A stretch of DNA of 64,000 nt from Platanthera guangdongensis (Eukaryota > Streptophyta > Magnoliopsida > Asparagales > Orchidaceae), in the NCBI GenBank assembly GCA_039583875.1, contig CM077147.1, positions 109,786,124-109,850,123 on the forward strand, in the 5' to 3' direction. Positions 34,614 to 45,466 of this stretch are shown here, piece after piece (position 1 is the stretch's first letter; every line of letters begins with the position of its first letter). The notes below the pieces were generated by a model, which ran no database searches, was not told the DNA's origin, and saw only the letters and a list, made by a program, of their open reading frames with translations. The translations under genes and the position numbers were made by a program.

Positions 34614-36109
34614 CTATTTTAAGTTTATCATTCCTAATTCAAGTTTAAACTTATTGAATTTGGTTTCATCTAAGGGCTTAGTAAACATATCAGCTAACTG
34701 ATTATCTGTCTTAACATACTCTAGTGAAATGTCTCCTTTTTCTACATGTTCTCTTAGAAAATGGTATTTTATTTCTATGTGCTTAGTCCTACTATGTGAG
34801 ACAAGATTATTTGCAATAGAAATGGCACTTGTAGAATCACAAAATAAAGGTGTTCTACTTACTTGAATACCATAATCTTCTAGCTGATGTTGAATCCATA
34901 GAAGTTGAGCACAGAAACTTCCTGCAGCCAGATACTCTGACTCTACTGTGGAGATAGCCACACTGGTTTGCTTCTTGCTACTCCATGACACCAGCCTTCC
35001 ACCTAGAAATTGACAGGTTCCTGTGGTACTCTTCCTATCTTCCTTGCAGCCTGCAAAATCTGCATCTGAATAACCTGTCAGTTCAAAATCTCCATTCCAA
35101 GGGTACCAAAGGCCTAGATAAGGTGTGCCCTTAAGATATCTCAAAATTCTTTTGACTGCTGTCAAATGAGATTCTTTAGGGCAAGCTTGGTACCTAGCAC
35201 AGACATATGTAGCATACATGATATCTGGTCTAATAGTAGTCAAATATAGTAGGGAGCCAACTATCCCTCTATACAAAGTCTCATCTACAGGTTTCCCTGC
35301 ATCATCTTTGCTTAGAGACATACTTGACCCCATAGGAGTTTTCGTGGTAGTGGATGATTCCATACCATACTTCCTTATCAACTCTAGGGTGAGCTTAGAT
35401 TGGCATATAGATAATCCATCTTCAGTCTGTCTAACTTGGAGATGTAAGAAGAACTTAAGTTCCCCCATACTGCTCATTTCAAATTGTCCTTGCATGAGTT
35501 TTGCAAACTTTCTACAAAGACTACTTTCTATAGACCCAAATATGATGTCATCTACATATATTTGGACTAAGATAATCTTGCCTCTAGATTCTCTAAGGAA
35601 TAGAGTCTTGTCTATTTTCCCCCTTGAGAATTTATTATCAATGAGGAAACTAGACAGGGTTTCATACAAAGCCCTTGCGGATTGTTTTAACTCATACAAA
35701 GCCTTCCTAAGTCTATAAACATAATCAGGTTTAAGAGAATCAACAAAACCTGATTGCTGCTCTACATAGACTTCTTCCTTCAGATTTCCATTCAGAAAAG
35801 CTGACTTAACATCCATTTGATATACCTTAAATCGTTGAAATGTTGCATAGGCAAGGAACATCCTTATTGCTTACAGTCTTGCTACTGGAACAAAGGTTTG
35901 ATCAAAATCAATACCTTCTTCCTACCTATATCCCATTGCAAAAAGTCTAGCTTTATTCTTTATGATGATTCCATTCTCATCCAACTTGTTCCTAAAGATC
36001 CACTTAGTTCCAATGATGTTGTGGTCCTTGGGTTTAGGAACTAGCTCCCAGACCTTGCATCTTTTGAATTGATTCGGCTCCTCTTGCATGGCCTCAATCC
36101 AATGAGGGT
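34614..36109 (-). pseudogene. C reverse transcriptase and RNase H
   Basis: RT begins near 36125 (AILDPHWIEAMQEE) after a frameshift. It has stops at a TAG (GYR-stop-EEGID) and a TAA (VARL-stop-AIRM), and is then open for 415 codons from 35861. Visible blocks are [23 protein letters not shown] (catalytic), [52 protein letters not shown] and [10 protein letters not shown]. The end at 34614 is the natural C-terminus of the family. Confidence 0.93.
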
Positions 36110-37582
36110 CTAGGATAGCTTCTTCAAACTTTTTGGCTCTACTTGGGATAGAAAACTGGAGAAAAGAACTGTACTTAGATTCCTGCTCCTTGTTTGCACC
36201 GCTTGCCTAGGATCTCCAATTATTTGATTGGCTGGATGATCCCTTAAGTGCCTATTTGCTGGAGACAACATGTCTTCTAGTTGTACACCTTCAGTCTCTT
36301 CATTTAGCTGCACCTCTTGGTCTTCTTCAGCATCAAGAGTATCTTGTACTCCCCCTGGACAACAGCCACCATCCTTCACTTGCTGACTTGTAGAAGGACC
36401 TTCTGTTAAGGTAAGCTTGTCCATCTTCTCAGTTACACCTGTAGAGCTGCAAACACTTCTTGGCAATTCATTGTTAATGAGTCTAGCTTCATCAAAAACT
36501 ACATGAACAGACTCTTCTACAACTTGAGTAGTCAAGTTGTAAACCCTATAAGCCTTACTATTATTGATGTACCCAACAAATATCCCCTCTTAGGATTTGG
36601 CAGCAAACTTGATTAGATAAGACTTACCATTGTTAAGGATAGAGCACTTGCAACCAAAGATCCTGAAATAGGATAAATTTGGTTTTCTGCCCTTCACAGT
36701 CTCATAGGGGGTCTTCTTGTGGCTCTTGGTGATAGTAGCCATGTTGATCACATGACAAGCAGTGTTAACTGCCTCAGCCCAGAAATATTCTGGGAGAGAT
36801 GTGTCACTCAATAGGGTTCTACCAGTCTCTATCAAGGTTCTATTTTTCCTTTCAGCAATACCATTTTGCTGAGGTGTTCTTGGTGAGAAAAATTCCTGAA
36901 AAATTCCAAATTCTTCACACAGTTTTATCATACTTTCAGACTGAAATTCAGTACTATGGTCACTTCTGATTTTGACCAATATACTGTCCAATTCATTCTG
37001 AATTTGTTTAACAAAACTATATAAGATACTTGGAGTTTCAGATTTTTGTCTAAGGAAGAACACCCAGGAAAACCTTGAGTAGTCCTCTACAACCACAAAT
37101 GTTTAGACCTTCCTACCTAGGCTGTGAACTGGCATAGGACCAAAAAGATTCATATGCAAGAGGTATAGACACCTCACAATATCTTTGTTCTCAAGGCTAT
37201 GAAAGGTGGATTTGGTCTGCTTGCCTTTTTGACAAGCTGAGCATATCCCATCCTTGATACACTTAACCTGAGGACCATTCCTCACTAACTCTTTGCTAAA
37301 GAGTTGGCCAATTGTCTTATAGTTAAGATGATCCAGCCTCTTGTGCCATTTAACACAATGTGAGACTTTCTCATCAGCTACAAGAAAAATAGGAGAAATA
37401 ATGTTCTCACACATAATGTCTAGACAATAGACATTTCTCTTCCTATATCCTGTCAGAATGATATTTTGATCACTTGACCTTTTGATATGACAACCATCCT
37501 TGACAAATGAGATGTCATATCCTAAATCACTCAGCTGACTTATGCTAATGAGGTTATGTTTCAAACCCTTTACATAAGCCAC
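36110..37582 (-). pseudogene. C pre-integrase, integrase and linker
   Basis: GAG-pre-integrase is at 37582-37103 (VKGLKHNLISISQLSDLGY, HKRLDHLNYKTI, CSACQKGKQTKSTF). A TAA in GRKV-stop-TFVVVEDYS separates the integrase core (VVVEDYSRFSWVFFLRQKSE, IRSDHSTEFQSE, SPRTPQQNGIAERKNRTLIE, 37096-36590). After a stop near 36590 the acidic linker follows to 36110. All of this is in one frame, so only point changes broke it. Confidence 0.91.
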
Positions 37583-37790
37583 TTGAGTAATTGTAATTTG
37601 GTTACTAGAAATGTTACCAAAGCCTTTGGTGATTCCTTTTTATGAACCACCAAAGGTAACTTTAGGACCATCCTTGATTGGTGTATAGTCCTTAAGCAAT
37701 CCCCTAGTTCCAGTCATGTGCCTGGAACATCCACTGTCCAAGTACCATATAGGGGCATGGCCACTTGGACTCACCTGCAAAACAGATTAC
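37583..37790 (-). pseudogene. C protease
   Basis: The minus strand reads WYLDSGCSRHMTG around 37745-37700, an intact Copia aspartic protease site. A TAA lies before it near 37787 and another after it near 37640 (FGGS-stop-KGI). Confidence 0.82.
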
Positions 37791-39825
37791 TTAACCTTAG
37801 AACCCAAATAATTCTTGGGTCCTTGGTGCAGGTTAGTTTGACTTTTAACAAAACTACCTGTAGCTCTTCTAGCAGGTAGTTTGTTATTCTCCTTGACACT
37901 AGAATTGTGCCAACAATCTATGGCGAAGTGGCCTATCTTGCCACAACACCAGCACTCAAACCTGTTGTACCTTTGTTTAGGTACAACCCTGGCTGAATTT
38001 TCTACTGCAGCCTTCTTGTTTAGTGCTGGGGCTTTGCCCTTAGATTTGGACTTAACTGTCCAGGCAGGTTTTGTAAACCCCAATCCAGTTTTACCCTTAT
38101 GAGGTACAAACTCATCTATCAAAGGTAAAACAGATTTTGGTTTAGAAAAACTTGCTACAATCTCTCTCTCCTTCTGAAGTCTAGCCTCCAGATTTCTAAT
38201 TTGATCATTCTTAAATGTAATAGTACCCATCTGAATAACAGTAATGTTCTTCAGCCTGGCTATTTCATTCTATTTCTGATCAAATAACTTGTCTGAATTA
38301 GCAGTAGCCAATTTAAGACTAGCAATCTCCTTTGACTGAGTTTTGGCTAAGGTTTTGCTTTTCTTCAAGGCCTGCAATAAGTCCCTATATTCATCATTCA
38401 ACTGATGAATATCTCCTTCAGATTCAGACTCACCCACATCACTTGATGCAGATGTATCTGATTCTGACTCAGTACTAGAAATTGAACTGGAAGAACAACT
38501 TTGTACCTTACTTGGTACATGATGATCCTGGATTTTGTCCCCTTCAGATAAGGCCATCAGTCCCTTGCACTGAATGTCCTCATACTCATAAATTGAGTTC
38601 ATTAGCTGCATGAACTCATCTTCTTCATCTTTAGCAAATAAACCAATATAGGCTTCAGCTTCTGAATCTATTTCTGATGATGACTGATCAGTCAAACTTT
38701 TGTCTTTCTTGGCAACAAAGGACTTTTCCTTTTTGCCCTTAAACTGTGTCTTATTTCTATCAGTTGACTCCTTCCTCTTTTCAGGACAGTCAACCACTAC
38801 ATGTCCCTGTCTATTGCAACAATAACATACAATCTTTGAGGATGTAGTTTTACTTGGCTTGGACTTTCTTCTGTCATTCCTTGATGACTTCCTTTTCTGA
38901 TAGTAGTCATCTTTTGGATGTGAAGTGGATGGCTTAGACCTACACTGCTTCTTCTTCAGAAACTTTTGAAAATGTCTTGTAAAAGCAGCAAAGTCTTCAT
39001 CACTTTTACTACTATTTGAATTCTTGCTTTCTGACTCATCTGTCTCAGCCTCAGCAACTTTTGAGGTGGAGATGGAGACTTGCTTTTATATTACCTAGTG
39101 TCTTCAGTCTTGAAGGCCACAGCTCTTTCCTTGTGCTCCAATCTAGTAGTCTTCTCTTCCTCCTTTCTAACCATTAACTGCATCTCATAAGATAACAGTT
39201 TTCCAAACAAGGTTGGAGGAGGTATATCAGCTAATTTGGCCATTTCCCTAATGACACAAATCTTGGTATCCCATTCCTTAGTCAGGGATCTTAAGAACTT
39301 GTCATTCAGCTCATAGTTGCTGAATTCTCTTCCATAGGACATCAATTCATTTACTATCCTATAGAACTTCTTGTAGCATTCAGTAATGCTATCACACTTT
39401 CCGTGTCTGAAGCTTTCATATTCCTGATTTAACAAAGACTTCCTGTCTTGTCTTACTTCTTCTGATCCCTCCATATAGAATATTTGTGTGTCCCACATTT
39501 ATTTAGAAGTTTTACAGTGAATTAAATTCTGAAATGTTGCATAATCAATTGCACTAACAATAATATTCTGGGCCCTCTTGTCCATAGTGGCCAGAATAAT
39601 TTCATCTTTAGTCATTTCTGAATAGTCTTTGAGAGTTCTCTGATTTGCATCCAGAATAGATACTTTCATGGGCATATATGACCCTTCTTTGACTATAATG
39701 TATATTCTTGGATCAGAGGCTTTCATAAAAAGTCTAACCCTCTCTTTCCATATGCCAAAAATCTCTTTTCTACAGATTAGCAACTTCATGGACCCCAGCT
39801 CTTTGTGATTCTCACTAGAACCCAT
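37787..39825 (-). pseudogene. C gag with two zinc knuckles
   Basis: The ATG at 39825 (MGSSENHKELG) follows the primer site by about 80 bp. The N-terminal domain has FGIWKERVRLFMKASDPRIY. A stop at 39499 precedes CDSITECYKKFYRIVNELMS. Near 39090 a stop and frame change lead to SDEDFAAFTRHFQKFLKKK. The first knuckle is CYCCNRQGHVVVDC (38830-38780) and the second, far downstream, is CWCCGKIGHFAIDC (about 37955-37910). Between them are Ser/Glu-rich and coiled-coil stretches. The total of about 680 residues suits the SIRE type. Confidence 0.9.
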
Positions 39826-39901
39826 TTTCTTGAATCTTGATTAATCTGATTCTGCCTACAGGATCTTACTCAGACTGTTATGTCCCTTTTTGAGTAACCT
39901 C

Positions 39902-39913
39902 GCTTTGATATCA
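39902..39913 (-). other. Primer binding site of C (mutated)
   Basis: The minus strand reads TGATATCAAAGC two bases from the 5' LTR, against the usual TGGTATCAGAGC. Both differences are G to A. Confidence 0.8.
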
Positions 39914-39915
39914 CT

Positions 39916-41873
39916 TGAAAGAAATAGTACCTAATCACCTGGGGGGAGGGGTGAATAGGTGAACTTAATCTTTTTAAAATTACAGGCAGAAACACTGAAT
40001 AATAAGACCTGTATTTGCAATTCTCTACAGCAATTCAGCACAGATAATACAATAATTACAGAATTAATCACACACTGAGTACACACAGATTTTTATAGTG
40101 GTTCCCCAAGGTCTGGGTACATCCACTTTCCCCCTTCGCCTATCTAGTAGTGTACTAGATTCGGCCTAACTTCTCCACTGCTTCTCAGATCCTCAGATCT
40201 TACAACTCAGAACCACAAACAGGTTCCTACAGCTCAGAGTGACTCCACTCCTACAACTCAGGCATAAAGCCTTACCACTCAGTCTTCACCAAGGCCTACA
40301 CTCAGGCTAAACAGCCCTACCTCAGCCTTCAATCAAGGCCTACACTCAGAGAATAGAATCTCCTACACTCAGGCACAAAAGCCTTACCTCAGCCTTTATA
40401 AGATAGGCTTACAGCTCAGATCCCTTAGGATGCTACAGAAAATAAAGTTTACAAAGTAAATAACCATAATTCTGAAAGAGAGAGATGAATTGACTGGCTT
40501 CTTGATGAGTTCTTGGAAGAACTAGGCAGAGATCAACCACCCTTGGCTTTCTTCAAAGCTTCTTTAATTTGAACATATTAGGGTTGATTCCCCTGTGTAG
40601 ATGATCTTCAATCAACTGTTGTCTTGTGAATCAGATCTCAATCTGAATCTTACTTATCAGCCTGGTTCAACTGCTGTTCTTCTTAGAAGGAGCTCTCTCT
40701 CTCCAACTTCTTTGATCTTCTCTTGAAGGTCTTCTTCTTTGTTGTGTTGTTTTTCAATTCATTGATCACTTCATTGATTCTGTCGAAGGAGAAAGGTCTA
40801 TAAATAGTCTTCCTCAAAGGTAACCGGCTGATCCGATTTCTAACAACCTTCTGACAGCTTTGACAGTTGTAGTTGACCGGTTGAAATGGAAGCTGTCAAG
40901 TCATCCAGTCACTTCTTGAAATCTCTGTCACTGTCTGAAAGTGTCGAGACAGATAGTCTTTATGTGTCGACACAAATAGACTAAGTGTCGACACAAGTAG
41001 ACTAAATGTCGGCACTAGCCTTGGTGGTGTCTACACAACTCCTTGTGTTATTGTAACAGCTTCTCAACACTGCTTCTTTAGAATGTGTCGACACTGATCC
41101 TGTGTGTCGACACAAGCCTTCTGTTAAATGTGTCGATACTGATTGAGTGTGTCGACACAAGTACTTCTTCTTCAATACTTAGTTGATTTTTGCTGTGTGT
41201 CGATAGAACTCCTTTGTGTCGACACAACTTCTTGTGTTGAAACTTGCTAAGTGTCGACACATCTTCTTTATGTCGACACATGCCTTCATGTGTTGAAACT
41301 TTGCTGAGTGTCGACACATCTCCTTTGTGTCGACACATTCTTCATGTGTTGAAACTTTGCTGAGTGTCGACACATCTCCTTTGTGTCGACACATTCTTCA
41401 TGTGTTGAAACTTTGCTGAGTGTCGACACATCTCCTTTATGTCGACACTTGTACTTAAACTTTGTTGAAGTTCGCTGAGTGTCGACATAGCCTCCTGGTG
41501 TCGACACTTTTGATGTCGACAAAGTTTCTCTGTGGTGTCGACACTGAAGTTCGATGTAGACAATTCTTCACTGTGTGTCGACACTGCCTGTATGTGTCGA
41601 CACATTTCTTCTGGTGTCGACTCTACCTTCCTGGTGTCGACACAATTACTCCAAGTGTCGACACAGCTTCTCTAGGTGTCTACATAAGCCTTCTTAAGTG
41701 TCGACACTTTTCTTCTAGGTGTCGACATATGGACTTAGAAACTTTTCCTACAATCCTGCAGTTACTTAACCTGCATAAATAAACTCAAAGCACATCAAAT
41801 ACACCTTGATGTATATCATTGAGTAGGGTGAGGCTTCTTCAAATCTGGTACATATATTCCAATGTACCCAACA
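39916..41873 (-). repeat. 5' LTR of C (right copy)
   Basis: This is the direct repeat of 29067-31040, with the TATA-type site near 40799 and the palindrome array at 40940-41730. It is followed by AGGTC at 41874-41878. Confidence 0.95.
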
Positions 41874-41878
41874 AGGTC

Positions 41879-43400
41879 CGCAGTCATCTTCGTAACACCC
41901 GGATGTACGGAATACCGACTGCAATGAGCCTCTATCATGATATCCTCTCGGACCTGGCCTCCCTCCGGTATGTAAATCCATCCTCTGAAACACACTAGCC
42001 CATCCCTCAGTGAGTAATCTCTAGCAGTGCCTGCTTCTAAGGCCCAAAATATCGGCTAAAGCTGGGTATCCTGCCTCTGCCCATCTCTGACTCGATCTCG
42101 AATGTCATCTGGGGCAATCAACGATGTCAGGTACTCTCGGTAAAGCTCAGGATGATCCCCAGACACAAAGGATATCTGCATATTTTCAAACATCTGGACA
42201 AACTCCAAGGACATCAACTGCATTCCTGCTCCAGAGTTTGTGGCCTTCTGGCTCAGCGCATCTGCCACCACATTCACCTTTCTCGGATGGTAGTGCATCT
42301 CATACTGATAATCTGCTAGAAACTCCACCCATCGCATCTGCCTGATATTTAGCTCCTTCTGCGTGTCCACATACCTTATGTTCTTGTGATCAGAGTAAAT
42401 GTCGCAGTGGACACCATACAGATAATGTCGCCAGACTTTCAGTGCAAATATGACCGCTCCCATCTCTAAGTCATGAACTGGGTAGTTCAGCTCATGCTTC
42501 TTCACCTGTCGAAAAGAATATGATATCACATGGCCATTCTGCATCAGCACCGCACCCATGCCCTGGTATGAAGCGTCGGTATAGACCTGGAATCCTTCCA
42601 TCCACGAAGGAAGGGCTAGTGTAGGAGCTGAGGTGAGTTGATTCTTTAACTCCTGAAAGGCCACCTCGCACTGCGGGGTCCAGATAAAGGGCACTTCCTT
42701 CCTTGTCAGGGATGTGGGTGGAAGGGCAATATTATAAAATCCCTCCACGAACTTCCGGTAGTAACCGGCAAGTCCAAGGAAAATCCGCATATCTGAGGCC
42801 GACTTCAGCTGCGGCCAATCCCGAACTGCCTGAATCTTGGCCGGGTCCACTGCCAACCCAACACCACTGATGATATTGCCTAGGAAAGCCACCCCCTTCA
42901 TCCAGAACTGGCATTTGCTGAACTTCACGTAGAGGTGGTGCTCCCATAGTATCTCCAGGGTCAGCATCAGATGTCGTGTGTGCTCCTCCTCTGTCCTCGA
43001 GTAGATGAGGATGACATTAATTAATAAAATGACGAACACATCCAGATATGCGTCGAACACCCGATTCATGAGGCTCATGAATGCCAATGGTGCATTCGTG
43101 AGCCCGAAGGGCATCACAGTAAACTTGAACAGCCCATATTTGATACTGAATGCAGTCTTCGGTATGTCCTCCTCCTGGATCTGAAGCTGATAGTAGCCCG
43201 ACCTTAAATCCAGCTTTGAAAAGAAATACGCGCCCTCCAGCTGGTCAAACAGCTCATCTATCCTTGGCAGTGGATAGGTATTCCGGACTGTCAGTTAGTT
43301 CAGTTCTCAGTAGTCAATGCACAATTTGAGTGTCCCATCCTTCTTTTTAACAAATAACATCAGGGATCTCCATGGTGAAGAGCTTGGCCGGACAAAACCG
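41879..43400 (-). pseudogene. B reverse transcriptase, RNase H and integrase start
   Basis: On the minus strand, RT is out of frame at 43400-43118, where TSGKALHHGDP-type fragments hide the KDGTLK region. From 43117 it is open for 353 codons: [20 protein letters not shown], a degraded catalytic block ([17 protein letters not shown], where the family has FIDDILIYS), [33 protein letters not shown] and the RNase H block [18 protein letters not shown]. Integrase begins near 41960 with HPGVTKM and is cut by C at 41878. Loss of the catalytic aspartates is notable. Confidence 0.88.
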
Positions 43401-44034
43401 ACTTCCAGCAGTTCCTGGAGCTTGCTCCGAAACTCTGTTAGCTCCTTCGGGGCCATGCAGGTCTAGATGCTGGCTTAGCCCCAGGCACCAGCTGTATCCG
43501 GAAATCCTGCTCTCGGTGCGGGGGTAGCCTTGGCAGCTTCTCTGGAAATACGTCGGCAAAATCTCGCACCACCGGAATATCCGAGATGGTTCAACACGTA
43601 CAATACTTCAAAGACTTCCTCCCCCTGTAAGTGTGCCTTAACGTCCTGCACGGATGTCAGCAAGAGAGGGGGAATAGATCTAACACCTTCAATAACGATG
43701 AAGGAATCCCCATGCCTCACAGTAATCCTCTTGGACATGCAGTCGATCTGAGCATGGTTCCAGTGCAACCAAGTCATTCCTAGGATCAAATCAAAGAATG
43801 ACATCTTGATGATCGTCGCCGGAGCTTCAAATATCTTCCTGTCGATCTCTGCCTCCATGTTGTATCGGGCGGTGGTGAATAACTCTGACCCGTTAGGTAG
43901 TCGTATCCTCGTCATCAGGCCGGTGAACCGCTCCACGCCTTCCAGCCCTTACAGGAAGGTTTCTGACACGAACGAGTACGAAGCACCCGTATCGAATAGT
44001 GTATAGGCGGGCTTGTCGCTGATGAAGACTATGC
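43401..44034 (-). pseudogene. B protease
   Basis: The active site FDTGASYSFVSET is intact on the minus strand, with DTGAS at 43993-43979. A TAA near 43950 is followed by an open stretch (43936-43475) with LILGMTWLHWNHAQIDC, the conserved second half of Gypsy proteases. It ends in the pre-RT linker. Confidence 0.82.
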
Positions 44035-44205
44035 CTGGGCGTTTAACTTAAATTCTTAGAAATCTAATTATTGTTTTCTTCCCTAGTCTATCAGTCCTAT
44101 ATTCATAGCTTTAATTATCTAGGAAAGAAAATATTAAAAATTAACTGGCATACTTGTGATCACTTGCTCACGATTCCGTTGTTGAGTTAGATCCAATGAA
44201 TATAC
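44035..44205 (-). other. AT-rich intron-like insert between B gag and protease
   Basis: On the minus strand this 171-bp stretch starts GTATATTC after GCAG, ends CGCCCAG and is much more AT-rich than both neighbours. Several stops lie inside it, and the protease frame (PGIVFISDK) opens directly after it. It could be a spliced intron or a decayed insertion. Confidence 0.4.
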
Positions 44206-45185
44206 CTGCTCCATCTCCTACCTGTGGTCTATATCATGGTATCCACGACCTCGGCCACGTCCTCAGCCTCCAAAATACTGCGATGGCGGGGCAGCCGGTG
44301 GTTCTGGTGGTGGTGCCCCCCTCATTGGGCAGTTCCTCCGGATGTGCCCCAACTAGTGACAATTGAAGCATTCTGGCGGGGGATATGCCATTCCACTGGT
44401 CTCTGTGCCTCCCGCATCTGGGGTGGCTGAGGGGCCACAACTACTGGTTCCCTCTGCTCCTGTCTCGCCTCCTGCCGAGGCTGGTCTTCTACTCTTCTCC
44501 CATCTGTGATGCGGTCCCGTCGCTAATCATTTTGCCCCCCCCGTCCCTGGTCCTCAGCTGGCCGCTTCCGACCTTGGATGGTATGCCAATCTATCTCGAT
44601 CCTTTTTGCCATCTCAAATATCCGTGGTATAGGTCCGTCGGACTGGAACAACATAGCCTCCCTTAGATCCTCTCGCAGGCCCTTATAGAACCTCTTCGTG
44701 TAACTTGCATCATCCAATTGGTAAGAATCCACAAACCGGGCCAGATGGTTAAACTCCCGACGATACTCCACCACTGTCTTGCTACCCTGTCTCAACTGTA
44801 GAAATCTATCCACCAGCTCGTCCCTGGCCGACTGCGGAACGAAATGCTCCAGCAGTGGGGCCCTAAACTCCCCCCAAGCTATCTCAGCAACCTCTTTGTC
44901 GACAAACGCCATGTCCAGCGAAGTCTTCCACCATCTCTTGGCATGGGACTCCAGGCAAGAGACAACCAAGGATACACTCTCCTCCCACGAGCACCGGATC
45001 CCAGTCAGCATCTCATACATAATGTCCAACCATTCCTTAGTCCGAACGACCGACTCTATCCCCAAGTAGGATGGAGGAGAAAGTCCTCGGAAGATACTCA
45101 GCCAGTTGGTCCCCGGGTTTGGCTGTAGAGCCGGAACTTGTTGTGCCCTAAACGCCTCCAGGATAGCTGTCAGAGTCTTACACAT
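44206..45185 (-). pseudogene. B gag
   Basis: The main open stretch (45185-44523) has the Gypsy capsid series: FRGLSPPSYLGIESVVRTKEW, WWKTSLDMAF, AWGEFRAPLLEHFVPQSARD and VVEYRREFNHLARFV. Downstream a zinc knuckle is visible at about 44360-44310 with a TAG in its centre (CFNCH-stop-LGHIRRNC). No convincing ATG context is left; 45186-45450 is the leader and lost start. Confidence 0.86.
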
Positions 45186-45452
45186 CTCTAATTGTAGGAA
45201 CAGAGTGGGAATCGGAGGAGGTGGTGCAACCTCGGGAGTCTACTTGACTCCGCCCTGTGGTGTAGGATGTGCTAGGGGCTGTATGACAAAGACAATAATA
45301 AATAATCGACTTAAACCTAATTAACTGTGGAAAATTTGCATGTGATCCCCCATATGGACACACCACTGCTTCCACTGCTTAGTTTGTCCCCAAACTAAAC
45401 ACGTGCGGGGGTGACCTAGGGGTTGTGGACTGCTACTTTTCGATCGAGGTTT

Positions 45453-45464
45453 GCTCCGATACCA
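45453..45464 (-). other. Primer binding site of B
   Basis: The minus strand reads TGGTATCGGAGC, two bases from the right LTR. It is a one-base variant of the initiator-Met tRNA primer site. Confidence 0.85.
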
Positions 45465-45466
45465 CT

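Larger units (their letters stand above)
29067..41873 (-). mobile_element. C: SIRE-type Ty1/Copia element, best preserved in the window
   Basis: LTRs of 1974 and 1958 bp bound the element, and AGGTC at 29062-29066 and 41874-41878 flanks it. On the minus strand the order is 5' LTR (right), primer site, gag, protease, integrase, RT-RNase H, array and TATA spacer, aORF3, polypurine tract and 3' LTR (left). The LTRs differ by only a few per cent by eye, fitting its place as the innermost insertion. The coding region has about two frameshifts and roughly ten nonsense codons in 8.8 kb. Confidence 0.95.
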
